A DNA stretch of 64,000 bases from Isoetes taiwanensis (Eukaryota > Streptophyta > Lycopodiopsida > Isoetales > Isoetaceae): positions 44,321,203 through 44,385,202 of the forward strand of contig JAJEKV010000002.1 of the NCBI GenBank assembly GCA_021234155.1, read 5' to 3'. This document shows, piece after piece, positions 55,904-64,000 of the stretch; within the stretch, counting starts at the first letter, position 1, and every line of letters begins with the position of its first letter. A program made the position numbers and the translations under genes. The notes under the pieces were generated by a model. It was given only the letters and a program-made list of their open reading frames with translations. It did not search any database and was not told the DNA's origin.

Positions 55904-57740
55904 ACACTCATTACAAGTACTTGGTCTAGAAGAATATGGCGTGAACTTAAACTTATGATTCTGGTTTGGCTGCTCTTTACAAATATTTTTGGAGTATCTA
56001 TGGAAATAACATGATATTCTCCATTCAAGTTTTAAGATATGGTGAGATGGCAATATAAAATATGGTTCATATCATAGTTTAACTAATGAGCATGTGTGAC
56101 ATAGAAAAACTAGAAGCTCATCATTTGTCAGCAATACTTGAAGCGTAAAGAACATCCTACATAGGATAAGCGGATCTGAGCACATTTGGATATTGAAATC
56201 TAGAAAAGGACAAGTTATGATCTAGGTTGAAACGTTGATGGTTGGATTAACCTAGGTTCCTAATATTTCAAGGCAAAGACTTCTTAGGGAAAACCTTTTA
56301 ATGGTCTAAATATATAAGGTTTATCCCTGAAGTTTTTCGATCCAATGAAGGAAACAGGTTGGAGCCATTTTTGATTCAATCATGCCGACCAAATGAGACC
56401 TGAGCACATATGTACAAAGGATGTTCGGTGGTTGCTAGACCGCCAGATTCCGGCCTATAAAATAAGATAAAATCATGTAAATATATAATGAGTGAATAGC
56501 ATTCATGCATAGGAGGTAGATTCAGTGATAAGTATCACAGCTATAATGTTTACATCATTCCCAAATGAATAGTGTATTGCTATAGTGATTTGCGAAATAA
56601 ATTCAATGGTCAAGTTAATATAGATAGAAATATCTACTTGATGTCTATTGCTGTGTATGGCATCATTTATAAACTAGGATGATTGAAATTAATGTAAATG
56701 CAACGATTGAAATGAGTTTAAATGATTAAGTTTGAGGTAAAATCGAAAAGGAAATTACTTCTGGCGCATCCCTATTAGGGACTTCCGAACCCTTGGCTTT
56801 GCTTTGTGGCAAGTAGAGACGAAATTTGTTTGGCCTTATTTAACCCAATTTCATCCTTTGTGGAAAAGGCACCTTTCCTTTCTTCAGAAATTGCCCAAGT
56901 CCGACCTTGGATTTGTCTTCTAGTGAGCTTGTCATGTAGCACTTGATCTTTGTATGGTACCACAATTTCAGTTTATCCCCGTAGCTCAAAGCAATCAACC
57001 AAGAAACATCACGCTCGTGCCGTAATGGGAATGGCATGCACCCTACAGATTGAAGCCAATTCCTGTGACATAGCAAATCCAGTTTTTTAAAATGAGGATA
57101 CCCTCCCCATTATAAGGTCATGAACATTTTTTCTTGACCTTAGTGGAAAAAAAAATTATAAGGTCATGAACATCTTTTTCTTCACCTTAGTGGGGAAAAA
57201 AAATTGAACTGTTATTTTGGCACTCGCATTGGCTATGGTGGCTCGGCCCTGCTATGGAACTGATAGTCCTATTCAAATAGGCCAGACTTTTCCCTATAAT
57301 TATCCTATACCAGATCAAGAAGGAACGTTATTTTGGCATGGCGCATATTTCATGGCTTAAGTGTACTATCCGTGGCGCCATTATAATAGATCCTCCGGCA
57401 CATCACATGATGCCGTCAACCTGACACTAACATTTGTTTTCTGGCCAGGGTCACATGTTCCTGTCATATAAGGAATTCCACATTGCAAAAGAAGAGTGAA
57501 TGCAAGAATATGCGCGGCGCCTGCGATCCGGCAGAGAGATTGCTCCCAAGTGCCAAAAAATCAAGCACTGCCATCGCTAAAATCCCTATTGACGGAAATG
57601 CTTCTAGCCGATGCAGGAGCCCGTGGAATGGATTGCTATCGACAAGGCTCCTTCCCTGCCAAAATTTGGCAGTGACCCCTTCCCTTTCTATCATAAGGAT
57701 GAGAATTAAAATACGTTGGAAAAAAATGCCCCATTAAATG
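55904..57740. other. CACTA-like interior without a recognised gene
   Basis: AT-rich. A ~40-bp phrase with ATAAGGTCATGAACAT and CACCTTAGTGG-like sequence is duplicated at 57110-57150 and 57157-57192. No transposase motif was seen. Confidence 0.3.
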
Positions 57741-57954
57741 GTTGAAAACAATGGTCCAGATTTGGTTGAGATGGACGGTCGAGATGGTGATCTTGGTAGT
57801 GTATTCCTATTGGTTTACTACTTTTCCGCCTACCTTATGCTTTGCCGATTACGTCCTTCGCCTGCTCTGTGCCCTGCCGATTACCCTAAACCTTTGCCTA
57901 ATCTGTGTGTCGATGGCTTTCTTCTTGGTGATGGCGATGGTAGACGCTCAGCTG

Positions 57955-59018
57955 GCGATGGCGCTCATTCTTCAAAAATCAAAGCTAGAAGCTGGAGGCC
58001 TAAAGATCCAATGTTGCCGTCAATCTGTTCTGATGCAGCCACTCCAGAAACCAGGATTAAGATCGAAATGGAAGCTTCAAGCTTCCAAGGCGTGAGATGT
58101 TTCACCCCTTTCTTGTTATTTTTATCTTTGATTTAAGCTGATTTAACCTCAAACCTGACACTTTTGCTCCCTCTTTTTTTAGCATGCAAAGGAGCCGAGC
58201 TGTTCTTGGAGTTTTGCAAGGGATTTCTGCTAGTATTGGAGCTTAAATTATTTTATTTGCAGATCATGGGCTGGTATAGCAGGTTACAGAGATGTTCTTG
58301 CAGAAAAGAAAAAAGCAAAGGGCCAGATGTCTCTACATGTCCACTGTCATATTAGTGGGGGCCATTGGCTTCTAGACGCCATAGCCAAGTTCAGATTCTA
58401 CATCTTCAGAAAGGAGCTACCAGTGGTAGGATCACTAAAACTAGACTGTGATTTGTTGACTACAAATTGAATCCTAAATTAAACCACGTTGCAGGTTTTA
58501 GAAGCTTTCGGACATGATTTCATCAAGCTCGCTTCGGAGACACCACAGTAATCATCTGAAACCTCCTCAATTGCAAAGGAGATCCAGTTTAATATTTCTA
58601 AATAGACAAAGTGTTTTGATTGGCGTAGCTGGACAAGGCTTTGGTATGGGTATATTTCCACTCTAATTTGAAGGAGATAACAGAGGAGGAACGTGGGGAC
58701 CTCTTTTTCGTCATGCGTTAGAGTAAGTATTTGAATCCGATGCAGTTAGGAAGATCTAAGCTGCAAATTAATGAAGGGATTAAGGACTAAATAAGTATTT
58801 ATTTGTTGGAGCAGGGTGTTTATGATGAATTTGCAAAACAAGCGATTCAAGAAACGTTATCAGAAATAGAGGCCATGTGGTGGAAGAGGTGCTCATTTCC
58901 GTGCGAATGCTGCAGCAAACATGATCTGATTCCGGTGCCAGATCTTTGTTTGAAGAGGAGAACGTGGACGACGGCAAAGCACTCGCTTGATCTTCCACAG
59001 TACCAACAACCTTTGTAA
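57955..59018 (+). pseudogene. Captured STAY-GREEN (Mg-dechelatase) family gene, broken
   Basis: Exon-like pieces in order. A possible N-terminal, transit-peptide-like frame starts MALILQKSKLEAGGLK (57957). After a TTTGCAG, 58263-58425 gives GWYSRLQR, then in another frame MSLHVHCHISGGHWLLDAI, AKFRFYIFRKELPV. 58495-58548 gives VLEAFGHDFIKLASETP. 58629 to about 58725 gives LDKALVWVYFHSNLKEITEE. 58815-59018 gives GVYDEFAKQAIQE, then RCSFPCECC and a stop. HVHCHISGGH, YIFRKELPVVL, ALVWVYFHSN and the C-x3-C-x-C-C cysteine motif are hallmarks of STAY-GREEN proteins, chloroplast enzymes that remove Mg from chlorophyll a. A frameshift near 58295, a faulty splice junction near 58548 and the missing middle of the N-terminal half make it a pseudogene. 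Confidence 0.85.
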
Positions 59019-59019
59019 A

Positions 59020-60099
59020 GCCATGGCCCCAAATTTTTGTACATATGATTCATATTGTGAATGTAAGGTAAAGAGCCACGTTTGCCTGTGAAATTTGTTT
59101 CTGTTATAGTTTCTTACAAGATTTATTTTTGGTCAGAATACATAGAGGAAAGTGTTGTAGCAGTACTATTGGATGGTGGCGCAGATCCTATAAAATCAGA
59201 CAATTTTGTACATCACTTAGATGTCTATTAATTTAATAATAGGCAAACCATAGAATTTTAATGTTTCAAATAATGCAAAGATTGGCAACGTGTTGTCTTA
59301 TGTTTTCTGAGTTTTTCTCCCAAAACAATAACAAGCCTAATCTTCTAGATTACCTTCTTATATAAATTAGTGACAGAATTTAGAATTTGGATTTTTATGC
59401 CTTGTGGGTTTGTTTGGGTTCGATTCCCAAAAGGCTTCCTAATTTTAAAATAAACAAAATCAATAAATAATTCATGATATATTTATGATATATTTACTTT
59501 TAAATTTTGGTATATACTATTTTTTTTTTATTGTGTGCCACGTGTTGACATTTCATTAGTTAAAATAATATTTTATAATTTAAAAAAGTATGCCACGTGT
59601 TAATATTTCATTGGTTAAAAAGCACATTAGAAACAACACCTCGTTTTTTTCAACATGTCATAATAATGCTTTTCTATATGTCCTAATTTCACAAAAACAA
59701 TAGTTAATAGCATAAAAAATAATAGCTAGCTTTAAGTAACACATGTGGTACTTTGCTAAATAACATGTAATTTTTTTTTTAAAACCATCCTATTTTGATG
59801 TTGTAGTTTTATTTTTCACGTGTAGTAATATCTAAACCTACGTGTGTTACTTAGAAGACAAACAACGTGTGGCTCCTCCAAAAACAACAGTCAAGAAAAA
59901 ACCACACATTGACAAAAATTCGCTAAAAACAATAGTAAAAAAAAGACACGTTGAAAAAAAAAAAAAAAACCATGGTGGGAAATTTTTGCCAAAAACCACT
60001 GTCCCTTTGTGCAAATCCGGATAAACGGGCCACGTGGACTTTTGGGGCCATTTTGGTGTTGTTTTTGGCATAAAACAACACTTCCGTACAACTAAAAAA
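59020..60099. other. AT-rich right subterminal region of the CACTA-like element
   Basis: No gene. Motifs such as CACGTGTTGACATTTCATT (59537) and CACGTGTTAATATTTCATT (59593), and scattered ACGTGT/ACATGT, could be subterminal transposase-binding repeats. Confidence 0.4.
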
Positions 60100-60130
60100 C
60101 AACTGTGGACCAAAAATTGGGGTCAGTGTG
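60100..60130 (-). repeat. Right terminal inverted repeat of the CACTA-like element
   Basis: Reverse complement begins CACACTGACCCCAA and ends near TGGTCCACAGTTG. It pairs with 50766-50796 and is followed by the AAA duplication. Confidence 0.88.
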
Positions 60131-60840
60131 AAATGGTGAGACGCTAGGTCTAATGAACCCTAGGTTAAACAACTCCTGCAATTGCTTCTTCAACTCGGTC
60201 AGCTCTTGCGTCGTCATCCTGTACGGAGCTTTACTCATCGGCTTCGTACCTGGTTCGAGTGCTATCTCACACTCGACTCCCCTGTAAGGAGGAAGCTGCT
60301 CGATCTCATCTGGGAAGAGATCGTGGAACTCCGTGATCAACTTAGCTATTTGCTTGGGCAACTTGCTGAGCCCCTTATATTCCTTGCTTTCTTCTGACTC
60401 GGACTCTTCGATGTCAAGCTTGAAGATATATGCTACCTGCTCGCTCTTTATGCACTTGAGCAGCTGCTTACTAGACATACACTGCATGATGGGGACAACT
60501 TCTTTACCTGTGATCTCTATGATCTTGCCGTTGGGCGCTGTGAGGGTCACTTTCCGCTTCCCACAATCAATGAGGGCTCCTCCTGATCCAAGATACTCCA
60601 TTCCAATGATCAAGTCGTACTTCCCAATGCTCATCACTTCTGCCCCCATTTGAACGTTGATTCCTGGCAAGTCGATGTCGAAGTTTATCCTCTTGCCTGC
60701 CGTGTGTCTCACTGCCCCACTTGCTAACACTACGAATCTCGGCTTTGACTTTAATGGCTTGAGCTTCAACATCTCAACCATTCTTGGGGACTTTGATTGT
60801 GGGAGCTCCCCGAGTCTATCAGGACTATGAAAGACTTGGC
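60131..60840 (-). pseudogene. Gypsy aspartic protease and start of reverse transcriptase
   Basis: Near 60840-60790 a frame reads VLIDSGSSHN, the retropepsin D-S-G active site, then shifts into a 229-codon frame with GINVQMGAEVM, YDLIIGMEYL (the flap and second hydrophobic strand) and a linker. The RT N-terminus follows with FHDLFPDEIEQLPPYRGVEC, PMSKAPYRMTTQELTELKKQ and FIRPSVSPF. The RT stops at the CACTA-like insertion (60130) and continues at 50765. The protease would process the Gag-Pol polyprotein. Confidence 0.9.
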
Positions 60841-62216
60841 CTTGGCCTTTCCTACTGTGGAGATTACCTTATACTGATTTTCTGCTTGTTCTGTATCTAT
60901 GGCAGCAAAAATGTGACACTCATTCTAAATATAGTCGCGTGCTTCTCCTTTGTCGTCGTCGGAAAGTGTCCCATCCACCTAACTCTGCTAATCTTTGCAC
61001 TCATGGCCGAAGGGCGATTCGGCTGTGGGCTTTGGTGGAAGCACAAAACAAAAGCTGTTTCTCTATGCACTCCTGCCTCTTCTCCTTGGGCATTGCTTGC
61101 AAAAAGGACCGCACTGCTTTGGAGTAGTTTGACCCTTCCTACTTATCCTTGAAGGATACCTGTTTCTTCTCCTGCTGCTTCCCATAGTTGGCGCTATATG
61201 GAGCCTTTGTTGGACCTGGGCTAGTTGCTCTAGGGCTATAGCTTCCTGTTGCTTTGCCCCTATCCTGATAGTACTGCTGCTTCTGCCCGCTGTTCTGAGG
61301 CCCCGTTCCTTGCAAGCTTATTGCCTTGGATTCTGCTTCTGACACCGTCTTAGGGTTTATTGCTCTTACTAGCTCTTCGTTCAACCCTTCTATGTATCCT
61401 TCCACTGCGCGCCTTTCGCTCAACTTGGGCACATACAATCTGAGTCTCATGAACTCATCTGTGTACTTTTGCACGGACCTGTTGCTCTGCTGCAATCGGT
61501 GAAACTCTTTGCATCATGTGGCACTTATGTTCCTTTGGCACGTAGTGGCGGCAGATGCCTTAGCAAACTTCTTGAACACCTGAACCGTCCCTGTTTAGGA
61601 CATGGGCCTTGGCATAGCCCTTCCACCAAATGCGAGCTGCTCCCTTGAGGTTGGCTGTTGCCACCCTGCATTTGTCCTTGTCTTTCATCTTTGTAAGTTG
61701 CCATACTCTCTCATCTCATCTAGCCATGCCTCTGCTTCCATCCGGACTGTTATCTCCAGAGAATTGCTCCAAGTTTCTTGCTTTCCATACATTGCTGATC
61801 GTTGAGTCTACCTTCTTACGGTAGTCAGGGTCTTTGAGTCTTTGGGCTGCCATCCCTATGGTCCTCCGCACTCTCTGCCTCTTCCTCGGAATCAGTCGAA
61901 TCCGAGCTTGAGTCGGAGGATTCCGTCTTTGGGGACCTCCTTCTCTTGCTCTTCCTCTTATCTTTTCCGCCTTTTGAGCTGGTGCTTGCGACAGCCCCAG
62001 GCGTTGCCATCTGGACCAACTCACGCTTGTCTTTGCCAAGAAGGCCTTTATCGATCGAGATCTGTTCTCATCGTGATATCTCTTCTTCGGGGTCATGGGG
62101 CGAATTCCTCGTATAAGTTCCTTCTTTGGGTGCGGCTGGTAGGAATCTGTTCATCCCTATGGGCTCGCCGTTCTTGTTCGATTTGTGCACGGACCTCTAG
62201 CCTGCACACACAAGTA
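60840..62216 (-). pseudogene. Gypsy gag, frameshifted
   Basis: Fragments in order from the right: RAQIEQERRAHRDEQIP after a TGTGTGCAG acceptor-like site (62206), a Lys/Ser/acidic-rich stretch (KRKSKRRRSPKTESSDSSS), RLKDPDYRKKVDSTI, AEAWLDEMREYGNLQ, an AARIWW-like segment, then 61495-61139 with YTDEFMRLRLYVPKLSERRA, VEGYIEGLNEELVRAI and a Gln/Gly-rich tail. This is the capsid domain of a plant gypsy Gag. The cysteine knuckle expected near 61000 is too degraded to read. Many stops and frameshifts. Confidence 0.8.
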
Positions 62217-62923
62217 GATCATGGCCTTATTACGATTAGCTTTATTTGTTCTATTGCATTATATGTGTTTGTTGGTATAGTTGTGGAACAAAATACATCA
62301 ACAAAACATTTAGAGTGCAAAAGAAAATGTATTTATATACATATAATAATATCTAAATACAATGCCTCAGGGATTAAGAGTCTAACTATTCTTGAAATGC
62401 TGGTAGGATGGATTATCACGAAGAAACTTCTTAACTTGGAGTTAGTTCCTACGGGCGTCCCAAGTTCTGAGATGTTGGTTGATGTCTGCCTTACAAAGTT
62501 TGCACCAAGTCTTCTACCACAACGATTGGGACGTGTAGGCGCGGTCCTTTGCTGCTAGTCTTCCACAGTAAAATCGGTAGGGTATGGCGAAGTCGAAGAT
62601 GTCAAGTGCCATCGTTCTCTTGACTAGGATGACATGGTCAACTGTTGTGAGTAGTCGAGCATGCACGCTAAAGCGAGGAGAGTCGCGATGAGCATGAACA
62701 CTCCTTCTTAAGCCCCTTGAGCTGAACTTGCGGTGTGTGACCGCTATCCTTCAAATCCATCGTTGAGAGGAAGATAATACCTCAATGACCTGTCCTTTTG
62801 CTTTGAAGATTAAATGCGTCCCCTCGGCCACCGGCTCTATGTCTTCCGGCATATTAAATTAAGCGTCAATCTACGTGAATTCTCTGTAATCTCGGTAGCG
62901 ATGAGATTAAATGCGGGTCGATC
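62217..62923. other. Possible intron between the upstream ORF and gag
   Basis: No coding sense. On the minus strand it starts just after AAGAG|GTGAGAT (62934) and ends in TGTGTGCAG (62206), plausible splice donor and acceptor. It could instead be leader sequence. Confidence 0.35.
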
Positions 62924-63709
62924 TCACCTCTTTGCTGGTGTCGAAGAGCTCGGCATCAAAATATTCGTGGTCTTGCCACGGATCCCCATCCATTCTTGGA
63001 TGGCGTAGAACTCTTCTTCAGTCGGCAGGTCCCGAGCTTCCATTATTTGCCAGATGCTGCTGTAGGCTTGGATGTCTGAAGTCGACTCCCTGGTGTAGGT
63101 GTCGGCTTCTCTTACCTGAATTGGGAAGTCGAAAACTCCCCGGACAATGAAATCATCCAGATCTGGTTGTTGCCAAAGGAGATGTAGCAACTCGTCGAGT
63201 CGGTACTCCCTGTCTCTGCATTCGGGGAGGTTCTGGATGTCGTTGAGGAGCAGGTACTCCTGGCCGTCGATGATGATGGGGGCTAGGCTTGTGATATCTA
63301 GCCCGAGTGGGGGAGCAAGCCGGTCCCGTTCGAAAATTGGTATCTCCTGTTCTGATAGTTGCCGCTCTTCTTCTGGGTCGAGCTCGACGTAGTCCTCGTC
63401 ATCAGATTCCTCGTCTTCGGCTCTTCATTCTTGCTCCTGTTGATACTGCAAAAGGAGCTGACCTTCTGCTGAGGAGGCTAAGGGGTCTACATCCATGGGG
63501 GGAATAGAGGTTTCCCCAATGGGGTTCTGGGCATGGTGGGAAAGGAAAATAGCTAGGGCGGCGGTGTAGGAGAAATACTTGGTCCTATCAACGGTCAAGA
63601 CCATGTAGTATGGCAACCTCTGAGCCTTGTTAGTCAAATACTTGGCAATGTTGAGAACATCACCCAAGGCTGCTTGGAGGGATGAACTCTGACCTATTTT
63701 GAGGTCCAA
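62924..63709 (-). CDS. Unrecognised ORF upstream of gypsy gag, one stop
   Basis: A 94-codon frame (63709-63425, starting MDLKIGQSSSLQAALG) is followed, across a single stop, by an open frame in the same phase to 62924: EDEESDDEDYVELDPEEE, IIIDGQEYLLLNDIQNLP, LDELLHLLWQQPDLDD and EARDLPTEEEFYAIQEWMG. Combined it would be about 260 residues, acidic, with no motif I know. The end coincides with a good splice donor. It may be an N-terminal extension or accessory ORF of the gypsy element, or an unrelated gene. Confidence 0.4.
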
Positions 63710-63823
63710 ATGGGGATTGGAAGGCTAATTTGAGGGTTTGAGCATGACTAGGACTATCTAATGAACCTATTGCAACAAACTAGAGGTCAATTGGATATGG
63801 CATGCTGGAGAAAATGCTAGGAG

Positions 63824-63890
63824 GTCTCACGGTGTGCGCCATGAGGCAAAACCAAAATTTGGTTTTTGGTCTGGGCGCATACCGTGAGAC
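63824..63890. other. 67-bp inverted repeat with 17-bp stem
   Basis: GTCTCACGGTGTGCGCC pairs with GGGCGCATACCGTGAGAC (one G-T wobble); the loop holds a second small palindrome, ACCAAAATTTGGT. It could form a strong hairpin or cruciform. Function unknown. Confidence 0.8.
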
Positions 63891-64000
63891 ATTGGCCCCA
63901 ATTTGGTCTAGACTTATCTAAACAAGGTGAACTAAAGGTCAAAACGTCCCCTTACTTGGCCGATTTGGAGATGTTTTGGACTAGTTTAGGCATGAAGGTC

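Larger units (their letters stand above)
50766..60130. mobile_element. CACTA-like DNA transposon, 9.4 kb, inserted in gypsy RT
   Basis: Terminal inverted repeats: the left end starts CACACTCACCCCGGTTTTTG and the right end (reversed) CACACTGACCCCAATTTTTG; over 31 bp about 27 match. Both ends are flanked by AAA (50763-50765 and 60131-60133), a 3-bp target duplication as in CACTA/EnSpm elements. The gypsy RT frame continues exactly across the site, with the TTT codon shared. Subterminal repeats lie inside the left end. No transposase was found, so it is non-autonomous. It carries a STAY-GREEN-like gene and is itself split by the element at 51315-55894. The ends start CACAC rather than the usual CACTA or CACTG. 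Confidence 0.88.

Overview
This window looks like repeat-dominated nuclear DNA of a land plant. The evidence is the set of broken host genes carried inside transposons (the STAY-GREEN family, a NIP-type aquaporin, pectate lyase, topoisomerase II, and the complex I subunit NDUFA13/GRIM-19), a chromodomain Ty3/gypsy retrotransposon, a plant-type L1 LINE, Helitrons, and CACTA-like and Mutator-like elements. I cannot name the species. I see no intact host gene. Almost everything is mobile DNA or its debris, much of it nested.

Layout. 1-3.6 kb and 7.2-12.5 kb hold two diverged copies of an unusual DDE-like transposase, with opposite-strand genes beside them; the first copy has a Ulp1/C48-protease-like remnant nearby. 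A Helitron (3632-7167, +) lies between them. 13-19.5 kb is non-coding and contains several palindromic or strand-biased tandem arrays. A second Ulp1-like remnant sits at 20 kb. Minus-strand Helitrons occupy 21225-23217 and 29211-34584, the second carrying NDUFA13. Between them lie a gypsy LTR end with its primer-binding site, tRNA-like repeats and about 3 kb of unrecognised DNA. A minus-strand L1-type LINE spans about 35.4-41.7 kb and abuts a Helitron that lacks its 3' end (to 42712). A Helitron inserted in another Helitron follows (43291-45853 inside 42759-47373). The inner one carries pieces of three host genes.

48.1-63.7 kb is a minus-strand chromodomain gypsy element (upstream ORF, gag, protease, RT, RNase H, integrase, chromodomain). 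It is split inside the RT by a 9.4-kb CACTA-like transposon (50766-60130) with 31-bp terminal inverted repeats and an AAA target duplication. That transposon carries a broken STAY-GREEN-like gene, and a Mutator-like element (51315-55894) with 9-bp flanking repeats and long tandem-repeat arms is inserted in it. The order of events is therefore gypsy, then CACTA-like, then Mutator-like.

The Helitrons form one family: 5' ends begin TCTTATATTATAA, 3' ends have a GC hairpin a few bases before CTAG, and insertion is between A and T. Three share a polypurine tract next to the 3' end. These calls come from reading the sequence; family names rest on recognised motifs, not on searches.
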